Below are positions 27,214-35,989 of a stretch of DNA of 52,759 nucleotides, piece by piece. Below the pieces are notes generated by a model that saw only the letters and a list, made by a program, of their open reading frames with translations, searched no databases and was not told where the DNA came from. Position 1 is the first letter of the stretch, and every line of letters starts with the position of its first letter. The translations under genes and the position numbers were made by a program. Origin of the DNA: Alphaproteobacteria bacterium (GTDB taxonomy: Bacteria; Pseudomonadota; Alphaproteobacteria; Rhodobacterales; Rhodobacteraceae); NCBI GenBank assembly GCA_030425185.1, contig JAUIAU010000022.1, positions 1-52,759 of the forward strand. The letters are read 5' to 3'.

Positions 27214-28281
27214 ATGGCGCGCTTCCACCCCCTGACCGTCACCGCCGTCGAGAAGACCATCCGCGACGCGGTCTGCGTGACGCTGGAACCCGAGGACCCC
27301 GCCGCCTTCGCCTTCCGGCCGGGACAGTACCTGACCTTCCGCCGCGACTTCGACGGCGAGGAACTGCGCCGCTCCTACTCGATCTGCGCCGGGATCGACG
27401 ACGGACGTCTGCAGGTGGGCATCAAGCGGGTCGAGGGCGGGGCCTTCTCGACCTGGGCCAACGAGGCGCTGCGCCCCGGCGACCGGCTGGAGGCAATGCC
27501 GCCGATGGGCAGCTTCCACACCCCGCTCGATGCCGCGAACGCGCGCCACATCCTCGGCTTCGCGGGCGGCTCGGGCATCACGCCGCTGCTGTCGATCGTG
27601 AAGTCGGTGCTGGCGCGCGAGCCGCGCTCGCGGGTCACGCTGGTCTATGCCAACCGCGGCGTGAACACGATCATGTTCCGCGAGGAACTGGAGGACCTGA
27701 AGAACCTCCACCTCGGGCGGCTGAACGTGATCCACGTGCTGGAACAGGACGCGACCGAGATCGAGCTGTTCACCGGCCGCGTGGACGAGGCCAAGTGCGA
27801 GGCGCTCTTCCGGCACTGGATCGACCCCGCCGACGTCGACCTCGCCTTCATCTGCGGCCCGGAGCCGATGATGCTGGGCATCGCCCGCAGCCTGCGCGCG
27901 CACGGGCTCGACGACGCGCAGATCCGCTTCGAGCTCTTCGCCTCCGGCCAGCCGGGCCGCCTGAAGGCGCCGGTGGCGGGCTGCGGCGCGGCGGCGGGCG
28001 GCGCCGGGACCGAGGCGCGGATCACCCTCGACGGCGCAACCCGCACGGTCCGGATGGAGCCGGGCCAGACCCTGCTCGACGCGGCGCTCGCGGGCGATCT
28101 CGACGCGCCTTACGCCTGCAAGGCCGGGGTCTGCTCGACCTGCCGCTGCAAGGTGATCGAGGGCGCGGCCGAGATGGCGGCCAACCACGCGCTCGAGGAT
28201 TACGAGGTGGCACGCGGCTACGTGCTGTCCTGCCAGGCGGTCCCGACGACGGACCGCATCGTGGTGGATTACGACCAGTGA
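27214..28281 (+). CDS. paaE: Phenylacetyl-CoA epoxidase reductase PaaE
   Basis: 355 residues. FAD domain: RPGQYLTFRRDF and RRSYSICAG. NADPH domain: GFAGGSGITPLLSIVKS and ICGPEPMM. C-terminal plant-type [2Fe-2S] domain: CKAGVCSTCRCKV with a distal Cys in LSCQA. It delivers electrons to the PaaABC oxygenase. The start at 27214 is 10 bp after paaD. The next gene begins within 12 bp of its stop. Confidence 0.95.
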   Translation: MARFHPLTVTAVEKTIRDAVCVTLEPEDPAAFAFRPGQYLTFRRDFDGEELRRSYSICAGIDDGRLQVGIKRVEGGAFSTWANEALRPGDRLEAMPPMGSFHTPLDAANARHILGFAGGSGITPLLSIVKSVLAREPRSRVTLVYANRGVNTIMFREELEDLKNLHLGRLNVIHVLEQDATEIELFTGRVDEAKCEALFRHWIDPADVDLAFICGPEPMMLGIARSLRAHGLDDAQIRFELFASGQPGRLKAPVAGCGAAAGGAGTEARITLDGATRTVRMEPGQTLLDAALAGDLDAPYACKAGVCSTCRCKVIEGAAEMAANHALEDYEVARGYVLSCQAVPTTDRIVVDYDQ

Positions 28282-28289
28282 GCGAGACC

Positions 28290-29039
28290 ATGGACATAGA
28301 GCGCTACCTCGCCGAAGGCGGACGGGTGACCTCGCCGCAGGGCCTGCCGCCGCGCTACCGCGCCGAACTGCTGCGGCTGATGGCGACCTTCGTCGACTCG
28401 TCGCTGGCGGGCGCGGCGGGCTTCGCCGACATCATCAACGCCGCCCCGGGGATCGAGGCCCGCATCGCCGCGGCGAAGATCGTGCTGGAAAAGACCGACC
28501 ACGCCGGGCGCGTCCTGCGGGTGATGGCCGATTTCGGCGCCGACACCGCCCGCTACGCCACCCACCACCCCTGGACCGGCCGCCTGCCGCGCAGCGCCCC
28601 GCCCGAGGCGCGGCTCGACACGCCCGACCAGCGGCTGTCGGTCTTCGCCTTCCCGCTCGACGGCTGGACCGACGCGGTGGTGATGAACCTCGTGATGGGC
28701 ACGGCGGCGGGTGTGCAGATTGACGACCTGGTGCAGGTCTCCTACCAGCCGCTGGCGGAAGCGGTCCGCGAGATCGCCCCGCGCGAGGCGCGCCACACCG
28801 GCCTCGCCGCCGAGGGGCTGGCGCAGGCGCTGGCGCGCGGCGACCGGGACCGGGTCGCGGCCTCGCTCGCCTACTGGACCCCGCGCGTGGCACAGGGCTT
28901 CGGCTCGGGCCGCCCCGAGCGTCTGGCCCAGCTCACCCGCTTCGGCCTGCGCCACACCGCGCCCGAAACCCAGGCCGCCCGCTGGCGCGCGGCCCTGGCG
29001 CAGGCGCTCGCCCCGCACGGGCTCTCCCTGCCGGGCTGA
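28290..29039 (+). CDS. PaaA/PaaC-like ferritin-fold protein following paaE
   Basis: 249 residues from ATG 28290; a GTG at 28278 overlapping the paaE stop is also possible. The helical pattern and short motifs resemble the phenylacetate catabolic protein family. The second PaaA motif survives as EARHTG (ExxH), but where PaaA has DEAGH this protein has EKTDH, so the first Glu of the pair is shifted or lost. A diiron site is therefore doubtful and a structural or non-phenylacetate role is more likely. Tight spacing makes it the last gene of the paa operon. I know no named function. Confidence 0.7.
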   Translation: MDIERYLAEGGRVTSPQGLPPRYRAELLRLMATFVDSSLAGAAGFADIINAAPGIEARIAAAKIVLEKTDHAGRVLRVMADFGADTARYATHHPWTGRLPRSAPPEARLDTPDQRLSVFAFPLDGWTDAVVMNLVMGTAAGVQIDDLVQVSYQPLAEAVREIAPREARHTGLAAEGLAQALARGDRDRVAASLAYWTPRVAQGFGSGRPERLAQLTRFGLRHTAPETQAARWRAALAQALAPHGLSLPG

Positions 29040-29049
29040 CCGCGCCCTC

Positions 29050-29173
29050 CTTCTTCTTGGGCGAAATACTCCGGGGGGCGCGCGCCCGCACGGGCGCGCG
29101 GCGGGGGGCAGAGCCCCCCGGTCCGGCCTGCGGCCGGAGCGCTGCGCGCCTGAGTATTTGGACCAAGAAGAAG
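29050..29173. repeat. Long palindromic intergenic element with nested hairpins between convergent operons
   Basis: Arms of 22 bp at 29050-29071 (begins CTTCTTCTTGG) and 29152-29173 (ends CCAAGAAGAAG) pair with two mismatches and include AAATACTC/GAGTATTT. The 80-bp interior has further hairpins at 29079-29098, 29103-29119 and 29123-29137. It sits between the converging paa and tetR-paaK operons and could stop transcription from both sides. Similar arm sequences are, to my recollection, dispersed in Rhodobacteraceae genomes, so it may be a REP-like repeat. Confidence 0.75.
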
Positions 29174-29187
29174 AGGGGGCCGGGTGC

Positions 29188-29787
29188 TCAGGGGCGGATG
29201 CCGCGCACGCCGCCCAGCACCATGTCGCAGACCACCCGCGCGTAGGCGCGCCGCGCCTCGGCCCCGGCGCGGCCGTTCCACATGTAGAACCAGTTGAGCA
29301 TCCCGTAGACCGACATCGTCGCCGCCCGCAGCGCGGCGCGGTCGGCCAGCGCCTCGGGCGCCAGTGCCTGCAGGATGCCGGACATCTGCTCGACCAGCTC
29401 GCGCTGGATGCCGCGCAGGGATTCCTGCTGCTCGGGCGCCAGCATCGGGATGCCGGAGGACTGGATCTGATGCTTGTGGTCCATCCCCTGGTAGGCGAGC
29501 AGCGTCTCGGTCACCACCGCGCGCAGCTGCGCTTCCGGGTCGAGCCCCGACAGGTCGAGGCCGATCACCCGGTCGCGCAGTTCGGTCAGGTAGGTGTCGA
29601 GGATGTCGTAGAGCAGCGCGTGCTTGCTGTCGTAGTAGTGGTAGATGTTCGCCTTCGAGATCCCCGCCTCGGCGGCGATCCGGGCCATCGAGGCGCGCTC
29701 GAACCCCTCGGTGGCAAAGACCTTGGCCGCCGAGGCCAGGAGCCCCATGCGCTTTTCGTCGTGGTCCCGTGCGATGCTGCGCGCCAT
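29188..29787 (-). CDS. paaR: TetR-family regulator, probable PaaR
   Basis: 199 residues. N-terminal helix-turn-helix at about 25-50, with ASMARIAAEAGISKANIYHYYDSK as a textbook TetR motif; the rest is a helical ligand domain. It is the last gene of paaG-paaI-paaK-tetR, 5 bp after paaK. TetR-type PaaR repressors control phenylacetate genes in many proteobacteria and respond to phenylacetyl-CoA. Two ACCGA palindromes in this window would be its targets. The name is inferred from context. Confidence 0.85.
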   Translation of the reverse strand: MARSIARDHDEKRMGLLASAAKVFATEGFERASMARIAAEAGISKANIYHYYDSKHALLYDILDTYLTELRDRVIGLDLSGLDPEAQLRAVVTETLLAYQGMDHKHQIQSSGIPMLAPEQQESLRGIQRELVEQMSGILQALAPEALADRAALRAATMSVYGMLNWFYMWNGRAGAEARRAYARVVCDMVLGGVRGIRP

Positions 29788-29792
29788 GGCCC

Positions 29793-31103
29793 TCAGTCCT
29801 TCGGCCGCTTGTCCACCAGCCGCACCGCCTTGCCCTCCGAGCGCGGCACGCCGCCGGGCGGGGTCACCGTCACCGCCACCGAGATGCCGATCACGTCCTT
29901 GATCCGCTTGCCCAGCGTGCGGCCCAGCGCGGCGCGGGCGGCCTCGTCGGCGTGGCCCGGCAGCGCCTCGGCATTGACCTGCATCGCGTCCATCCGGCCC
30001 TCGCGGTGCAGCTCGATCTGGAAATGCGGCGCGAGGCCGGTGGTGGCCAGCACCTGTTCCTCGATCTGGGTCGGGAAAACGTTGACACCGCGCAGGATGA
30101 TCATGTCGTCGTTGCGCCCGGTGATCTTCTCGATCCGCCGCATGCTGCGCGCGGTGCCCGGCAAGAGCCGGGTCAGGTCGCGGGTGCGGTAGCGGATGAT
30201 CGGCAGGCCTTCCTTCGTGAGCGTGGTGAAGACCAGCTCGCCGAACTGCCCGTCTTCGACCGGCTGGCCGGTCACCGGGTCGATGATCTCGGGGTAGAAA
30301 TGGTCCTCCCAGACATGCAGGCCGTCCTTCGTCTCGACGCATTCGTTGGCGACGCCCGGCCCCATCACCTCGGACAGGCCGTAGATGTCGACGGCGTGCA
30401 TGTCGAAGGCGGCCTCGACCTCGGCGCGCATCGCGTTGGTCCAGGGCTCGGCCCCGAAGATGCCGACCTGCAGCGACGTCTCGCGCGGGTCGCGGCCCTG
30501 GCGGCGGAACTCGTCGAGGATGTTCAGCATGTAGGACGGCGTCACCATGATGGTGGTGGGGCGGAAGTCCTCGATCAGCGTCACCTGCCGGGGGGTCATG
30601 CCGCCCGAGACAGGGACCACCGTGCAGCCCAGCCGCTCGGCCCCGTAATGCGCGCCGAGACCGCCGGTGAAGAGGCCGTAGCCATAGGCGATGTGGACGA
30701 TATCGCCGGGCCGCGTGCCCGACGCCCGCATCGAGCGCGCCACGAGATCGGCCCAGTTCGAGATGTCCTGCGCGGTGTAGCCCACCACCGTGGGCTTGCC
30801 CGTGGTCCCCGACGAGGCATGCACCCGCACGATCTGCTCGCGCGGCACGGCGAAGAGGCCGAACGGGTAGTTGTCGCGCAGGTCGCTCTTCTTCGTGAAG
30901 GGGAACTTCGCGAGATCGGCGAGGCAGGTCAGGTCATCCGGGTGGACGCCGGCCGCCTCGAACGAGGCGCGGTAGAACGGCACGTTGTCGTAGGCGTGGC
31001 GCAGCGACCATTTCAGCCGGTCGAGCTGCAGCGCGGCGATCTCGTCGCGCGAGGCGATCTCGATCGGATCGAGGCTCTCGCGGGCCGGTGTCAGGTCCTT
31101 CAT
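29793..31103 (-). CDS. paaK: Phenylacetate-CoA ligase
   Basis: 436 residues, the usual PaaK length. AMP-binding motif VHASSGTTGKPTVVGYT at about 90-106; further landmarks are VPVSGGMTPRQ, YGLSEVMGPG, RTRDLTRLLPG and GRNDDMIILRGVNVFP. It makes phenylacetyl-CoA from phenylacetate, ATP and CoA, the first step of the pathway. ATG 31103 overlaps the paaI stop. Confidence 0.96.
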   Translation of the reverse strand: MKDLTPARESLDPIEIASRDEIAALQLDRLKWSLRHAYDNVPFYRASFEAAGVHPDDLTCLADLAKFPFTKKSDLRDNYPFGLFAVPREQIVRVHASSGTTGKPTVVGYTAQDISNWADLVARSMRASGTRPGDIVHIAYGYGLFTGGLGAHYGAERLGCTVVPVSGGMTPRQVTLIEDFRPTTIMVTPSYMLNILDEFRRQGRDPRETSLQVGIFGAEPWTNAMRAEVEAAFDMHAVDIYGLSEVMGPGVANECVETKDGLHVWEDHFYPEIIDPVTGQPVEDGQFGELVFTTLTKEGLPIIRYRTRDLTRLLPGTARSMRRIEKITGRNDDMIILRGVNVFPTQIEEQVLATTGLAPHFQIELHREGRMDAMQVNAEALPGHADEAARAALGRTLGKRIKDVIGISVAVTVTPPGGVPRSEGKAVRLVDKRPKD

Positions 31104-31537
31104 GGCGTCTCCCCCTCGTCGAAAAGCTGTCCCTTGATCGTGCGCGAGGCGCCGCGGAATTCCGCCACGGTCACGCCGTCCTGGTTGGTCACGGTCACGT
31201 CGTAGAGCCCGCTGCGCCCGGCGCGGGAAATCTCGCGCGCGGTGGCGGTCAGCCGGTCGCCCGCGCGGGTCGGCGCGAGGAAGGTGATGGTGTTGTGCTG
31301 CGCCACCGTCACCTGGTTGCGGCTGTTGCAGGCAAAGGCGAAGGCGCTGTCGGCCAGCGAGAAGGTCACCCCGCCGTGCCCGATGCCGTGGCCGTTGCAC
31401 TGGTGCGGCTGGAGCGTCATCGCCAGCGTCGCGGTGCCCTCGTCGACCGACAGGATCTCCATCCCGAACCACGCGCTGGCCCGGTCGTCGGACCACATCG
31501 CCTGCGCCGCGCGTTCGGCGCGCTCACGGGGCGTCAT
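31100..31537 (-). CDS. paaI: Hydroxyphenylacetyl-CoA thioesterase PaaI
   Basis: 145 residues, hotdog fold. The PaaI signature NGHGIGHGGVTFSLADSAFAFACN is present and includes the catalytic Asp. The enzyme releases CoA from dead-end ring-hydroxylated phenylacetyl-CoA. It overlaps paaK and paaG by 4 bp each. Confidence 0.94.
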   Translation of the reverse strand: MTPRERAERAAQAMWSDDRASAWFGMEILSVDEGTATLAMTLQPHQCNGHGIGHGGVTFSLADSAFAFACNSRNQVTVAQHNTITFLAPTRAGDRLTATAREISRAGRSGLYDVTVTNQDGVTVAEFRGASRTIKGQLFDEGETP

Positions 31538-32325
31538 TCGGGCTGTCCCGTGAACTGCGGCGCGCGCTTGCCGAGGAAGGCCGAGACCCCCTCGGCATAG
31601 TCGGGCGTGCGGCCGCAGAGGCGCTGCGCGGCGGCCTCGTGGTCGAGCTGCGCGTCGAGCGTGTTGGTCGCGGCGGCCTGGATCGACAGCTTGGTCTGCC
31701 CGAGGCCCACGGTCGGCCCCGCGGCCAGCCGGGCGGCGAGCGCGCGCGCCTCGTCCATCAGCCGGTCGTCGGGCAGCGCCTGCCAGATCAGCCCCCAGTC
31801 GGCGGCCTGCCGGGCCGGCAGCGGCGTCGCGGTCAGCGCGAGGCCCTTGGCGCGCGCCTCGCCCAGCAGGCGGGTCAGGTGGTACGAGCCGCCCGCGTCC
31901 GGCGACAGGCCGACCTTCGAGAAGCTCTGGATGAACTTCGCGCTCTCGGCCGCCAGCACGATGTCGCAGGCCAGCGCCACGTTCGCCCCCGCCCCGGCGG
32001 CGACCCCGTTCACGGCGCAGACGACGGGAAATTCCAGCGACCGGATCAGCCGCACCAGCGGGTTGTAGAAGGTGGTCAGGGTCACGCTCAGGTCGGGCGG
32101 GCCGTCCATCTTCGCGGGGTCGCGGTCGCCGAGGTCCTGCCCCGCGCAGAAGCCGCGCCCGGCCCCGGTCAGCAGCACCGCCCGCTTGCCGCCGTCGCGG
32201 GCCGCGCCCAGGGCCGCGACCAGGGCGCGGTGCATCTCGTCGTTGAAACTGTTCAGCTTGTCGGGGCGGTTCAGGGTGATCTCCACCCAGGCCCCGTGAT
32301 CGCTGACCGCAATCGTGTCGCTCAT
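31534..32325 (-). CDS. paaG: 1,2-Epoxyphenylacetyl-CoA isomerase PaaG
   Basis: 263 residues, crotonase family. Motifs are GRGFCAGQDLGDRD, VNGVAAGAGANVALACD and SPDAGGSYHLTRLLG, with the Asp typical of PaaG-type isomerases in the place of the second hydratase Glu. It converts the ring epoxide to the seven-membered oxepin-CoA. First gene of the minus-strand paaG-paaI-paaK-tetR operon, divergent from the P450 gene. ATG 32325 has GGGAGAG upstream. Confidence 0.93.
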   Translation of the reverse strand: MSDTIAVSDHGAWVEITLNRPDKLNSFNDEMHRALVAALGAARDGGKRAVLLTGAGRGFCAGQDLGDRDPAKMDGPPDLSVTLTTFYNPLVRLIRSLEFPVVCAVNGVAAGAGANVALACDIVLAAESAKFIQSFSKVGLSPDAGGSYHLTRLLGEARAKGLALTATPLPARQAADWGLIWQALPDDRLMDEARALAARLAAGPTVGLGQTKLSIQAAATNTLDAQLDHEAAAQRLCGRTPDYAEGVSAFLGKRAPQFTGQPE

Positions 32326-32374
32326 CGCGTCTCTCCCCCGGCCCCTCCCGGCCGTCGCGTTCCAGCTTGCATAA

Positions 32375-32388
32375 ACCGACCGGTTGGT
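32375..32388. promoter_or_regulatory. PaaR-type operator in the paaG/P450 divergent promoter
   Basis: ACCGACCGGTTGGT, with one mismatch between arms, centred in the 99-bp gap. It is the same motif class as 23314-23327. It could control paaG and the P450-paaZ unit together. Confidence 0.65.
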
Positions 32389-32424
32389 CAATATTGCTCG
32401 CGCATCGGATGCGGGGAGGGCATC

Positions 32425-33630
32425 ATGGGCTTCGATCTGAAGGCGCTGCCGGACGGGTTCACCGACGACCCCTACCCCGCCTTCGCCGCGCTGCGCGAGA
32501 CGGCACCGGTCTGCCCGCAACCCGACGGCTCGATGGTGATCTCGCGGCACGCGGACCTCGACCGCATCTACCGCGACACGACGACCTTCATCTCGGACAA
32601 GACCCGGGTGTTTGCCCCGAAGTTCGGGACGGGCACGCCGCTCTTTGCCCATCACACCACCTCACTGGTGTTCTCGGACCCGCCGCTGCACACGCGCGTC
32701 CGATCGGTGATGGTGGGCGCGCTGACCCCGCGGGCGCTGGCGGCGATGGAGCCGGCGCTGGTCGCGCTGGTCGACGGGCTGCTGGACGAGCTGACCGAGG
32801 GCTGCGACCTGATCGAGGGCTTCGCGGGCGCGATCCCGATCGAGGTGATCGGCAACCTGCTCGGCATCCCGCGCGACCGGCGCGCGCCCCTGCGCGGCTG
32901 GTCGCTGGCGATCCTCGGCGCGCTGGAGCCGGTGCTGAGCCCGGCGCAGATGGCGGCGGGCAACGCCGCCGTCACCGAGTTCCTCGACTTCCTGCGCGAG
33001 ATCGTCGCCGACCGCCGCGCCCGTCCCGGCAACCCCGAGACCGACGTGCTGACGCGTCTGATCGCCTCGGACGAGGGCGGCGGGCTCAGCGAGGCAGAGC
33101 TTCTGCAGAACTGCATCTTCATCCTGAACGCGGGCCACGAGACGACGACCAACCTGATCGGCAACGCGCTCTGGCTGCTCGACCGCGACCGCGCCGCCCG
33201 CGCGCGGCTCTTGGCCGATCCCGGCCTGATCCCCGGCGCGGTGGACGAGGTGCTGCGCCTCGAAAGCCCGAACCAGTTCGGCAACCGGCTGACCACCGCC
33301 CCGATCACCCTGCACGGCGTGACGATCCCGGCGGGCACCGACCTGCACCTGTGCATCGCGGCCGCGAACCGCGACCCGCGCGCCTTCGACGACCCGGACG
33401 CCTTCCGACCCGAGCGGCGGCCGAACCGGCACCTCGCCTTCGCGGGCGGGCCGCACACCTGCGTCGGCTTCTCGCTGGCGCGGATGGAAGGGCGCATCGC
33501 GCTGGCCCGGTTCCTCGACCGCTATCCCGACTATGCCCTGCGGCCCGGCGCGCGACGCAGTCCGCGCATCCGGTTCCGGGGCTTCACCCACCTGCCCGTG
33601 GCGCTGGCGCGCCCGACCGAGAGGACATGA
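32425..33630 (+). CDS. Cytochrome P450 upstream of paaZ
   Basis: 401 residues, soluble class I type. I-helix NAGHETT (235-241), ExxR E275-R278, heme-binding FAGGPHTCVG with axial C346. GGGGAGGG precedes the ATG at 32425. It is followed 3 bp later by paaZ and faces paaG across a PaaR-like site. P450s are not part of the standard phenylacetate pathway. The substrate might be a related aromatic feeding into phenylacetate, or a by-product. No dedicated ferredoxin gene is adjacent; PaaE or a distant partner would have to donate electrons. Function unassigned. Confidence 0.93.
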   Translation: MGFDLKALPDGFTDDPYPAFAALRETAPVCPQPDGSMVISRHADLDRIYRDTTTFISDKTRVFAPKFGTGTPLFAHHTTSLVFSDPPLHTRVRSVMVGALTPRALAAMEPALVALVDGLLDELTEGCDLIEGFAGAIPIEVIGNLLGIPRDRRAPLRGWSLAILGALEPVLSPAQMAAGNAAVTEFLDFLREIVADRRARPGNPETDVLTRLIASDEGGGLSEAELLQNCIFILNAGHETTTNLIGNALWLLDRDRAARARLLADPGLIPGAVDEVLRLESPNQFGNRLTTAPITLHGVTIPAGTDLHLCIAAANRDPRAFDDPDAFRPERRPNRHLAFAGGPHTCVGFSLARMEGRIALARFLDRYPDYALRPGARRSPRIRFRGFTHLPVALARPTERT

Positions 33631-33633
33631 CCC

Positions 33634-35649
33634 ATGACCGTTCATCCCGTCTCCAGCTTCGTCACCGGCCGCTGGCTGCCCCCCGGCGCGGGCGCGCGTC
33701 CCATCGCCAGCGCGATCAGCGGCGCAATCATCGCCGAGGCCGGGAACGACGCGCTCGACACCGCCGCGATGCTGGCCTTCGCCCGCGAGCGCGGCGGTCC
33801 GGCCCTGCGCGCGATGACCTTCCACGACCGCGCCCGGATGCTGAAGGCGCTGGCGCAGCGCCTGAACGCCCACAAGCAGGTGCTCTACGATCTCAGCTTC
33901 GACACCGGCGCGACCCGCACCGATACCATGATCGACGTGGACGGCGGGATTGGCACGCTCTTCGTCTATGCCTCGAAGGGCCGCCGCGAGATGCCGGACG
34001 GCCATGTCTATGTCGATGGCGCGCCCGAGGTGCTCAGCCGCGACGGCAGCTTCCTCGGGCTGCACGTCTGCACCCCGCTGCAGGGCGTGGCGGTCCATAT
34101 CAACGCCTACAACTTCCCGGTCTGGGGCATGCTGGAGAAGCTCGCCCCCACCCTGCTGGCCGGCGTGCCCGCCGTGGTGAAACCGGCGACCCAGACCTGT
34201 TACGTCACCGAGGCCTGCGTGCGCCTGATGACCGACAGCGGCCTCCTGCCCCAGGGCGCGGTGCAGCTGGTAGCGGGGGGCCTCGGCGACACGCTCGACC
34301 AGCTGACGATGCAGGACGCGGTCGGCTTCACCGGCTCGGCGGAGACCGCGCTGATGCTGCGGTCGCGCCCCTCGATCCTGCGGCAGGGCATCCGCTTCGT
34401 CGCCGAGCAGGACAGCCTGAACGCCTCGCTCCTCGGGCCGGATGCCGCGCCCGACAGCCCGGAGTTCGACCTCTTCATCAAGGAAGTGGTGCGCGAGATC
34501 ACCACCAAGGCGGGCCAGAAATGCACCGCCGTGCGCCGGGTGCTGGTGCCCGAGGCGCATGTCGAGCCGGTGATCGCCGCGCTCTCGGCCCGGCTAGCGA
34601 AGACACCCATCGGCGACCCGCGCGACGAGGCCACGCGGATGGGCGCGCTCGTCAGCCGGACGCAGCGCCGCGACGTGCTGGAGAAGGCCGCGATCATCGG
34701 CGCGGAGGCGACGCGGGTCTACGGCGACCCTGACGCCTGGGCCGAGGACGCGGGGGCCTACTGCTCGCCGCTGCTCTTCCACTGCGAGGCCCCCGATGCC
34801 GCGGCCCGCGTCCACGACACCGAGGCCTTCGGCCCGGTCTCGACCGTGATGGGCTACCGCGACCTCGACCACGGGCTGGCGCTGGCGAACCGGGGCGAGG
34901 GCAGCCTCGTCGCCTCGGTCTTCACCCATGACCCGGAGGTGGCGCGCGCCGCCGTGCTGGGCTCGGGCGCGTTCCACGGGCGGCTCTACATCTCGAACCG
35001 CGACACCGCGAAGGGCGCGACCGGGCACGGCGCGCCGATGCCGCACATGGTCCACGGCGGGCCGGGCCGCGCGGGCGGGGGCGAGGAACTGGGCGGCATC
35101 CGGGGCGTCATGCACTACATGCAGCGCACCGCCGTGCAGGGCAGCGCGGACATCCTGTCGGGGATCACCGGGACCTGGGTGCCGGGGGCCGCGACCACCG
35201 CGCCCGAGCGTCACCTGTTCCGCCACCGCTTCGGCGAGATCGCCCCGGGGATGAGTCTGACCACCGCCGAACGCGAGATCACGCTGGCCGATATCGAGCA
35301 CTTCGCCCATTTCACCGGCGACACCTTCTACGCCCACATGGACGAGGCCGCCGCCGCGCGGAACCCGTTCTTCCCGGGCCGGGTGGCGCATGGCTACCTG
35401 CTGCTCAGCTTCGCGGCGGGACTGTTCGTGGACCCGGACGAGGGGCCGGTGCTGGCCAATACCGGGATCGAGGCGCTCGGCTTCCAGAAACCCGTGGTCC
35501 CCGGCGACCGGCTGAAGGTGCGGCTGACCGCCAAGCAGAAGACCCTGCGCACCGCCGAGTACGGCGAGGTGCGCTGGCACGCGACGCTGCTGAACCAGGA
35601 TGACGAGCAGGTGGCGGAGTACACGCTGCTGACCATGGTCGCCGTCTGA
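33634..35649 (+). CDS. paaZ: Bifunctional oxepin-CoA hydrolase/aldehyde dehydrogenase PaaZ
   Basis: 671 residues. The N-terminal aldehyde dehydrogenase domain has E258 and nucleophile C297 (KAGQKCTAV), equivalent to E256 and C295 of the E. coli enzyme. The C-terminal MaoC-like hydratase domain has D563/H568 in GDTFYAH, then [12 protein letters not shown]. It opens oxepin-CoA and oxidises the aldehyde to 3-oxo-5,6-dehydrosuberyl-CoA. Co-transcribed with the P450. Its dehydrogenase domain could in principle also act on the box-pathway semialdehyde, as boxD is missing here, but that is speculation. Confidence 0.95.
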   Translation: MTVHPVSSFVTGRWLPPGAGARPIASAISGAIIAEAGNDALDTAAMLAFARERGGPALRAMTFHDRARMLKALAQRLNAHKQVLYDLSFDTGATRTDTMIDVDGGIGTLFVYASKGRREMPDGHVYVDGAPEVLSRDGSFLGLHVCTPLQGVAVHINAYNFPVWGMLEKLAPTLLAGVPAVVKPATQTCYVTEACVRLMTDSGLLPQGAVQLVAGGLGDTLDQLTMQDAVGFTGSAETALMLRSRPSILRQGIRFVAEQDSLNASLLGPDAAPDSPEFDLFIKEVVREITTKAGQKCTAVRRVLVPEAHVEPVIAALSARLAKTPIGDPRDEATRMGALVSRTQRRDVLEKAAIIGAEATRVYGDPDAWAEDAGAYCSPLLFHCEAPDAAARVHDTEAFGPVSTVMGYRDLDHGLALANRGEGSLVASVFTHDPEVARAAVLGSGAFHGRLYISNRDTAKGATGHGAPMPHMVHGGPGRAGGGEELGGIRGVMHYMQRTAVQGSADILSGITGTWVPGAATTAPERHLFRHRFGEIAPGMSLTTAEREITLADIEHFAHFTGDTFYAHMDEAAAARNPFFPGRVAHGYLLLSFAAGLFVDPDEGPVLANTGIEALGFQKPVVPGDRLKVRLTAKQKTLRTAEYGEVRWHATLLNQDDEQVAEYTLLTMVAV

Positions 35650-35989
35650 CGCGCACGCCCCGCCCCGGCGCGGCGGCCTGCCGGGGCACCGCGTCGGGGT
35701 TCTGTCGCTCGCGGGGGGGCCCTCGGCGGGGCGGGAAACAAGGGGAAGCGGCGCCGCTTCGCGCGGTGCGATCCCGATGCGCCGGGCGTCTGGAAGCCAC
35801 CCTGGCGCCTGTCCTCGGCCGGTTGCCCGGCCTCGTTGCCAGCGATGCGGACCCGGGATGACCCCCCGGGGGAAGCACCTGAGTGCGGGAACTTGCCAAA
35901 GGTCCCCGCGTGATCGATCGGCAGCGGGTGTAGCGCGGAGACGGTTAACGGTGCGTGACAGCACCGTGCGCTGCCTTGTATCAAGCGCC
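35650..35989. other. 340-bp gap between paaZ and paaX-like gene, no gene seen
   Basis: No coding frame on either strand looks real. Near the right end is an inverted repeat ACGGTGC-6 bp-GCACCGT (35948-35967), 22 bp upstream of the paaX-like start, which could be its operator. The first part is GC-rich with several short runs of G; no convincing terminator with a T-run was found. Confidence 0.5.

Noticed and set aside
29050-29173. CRISPR array or insertion-sequence ends
   Set aside because: Only one pair of inverted arms, no repeat-spacer order and no transposase gene. The content is nested GC-rich hairpins.
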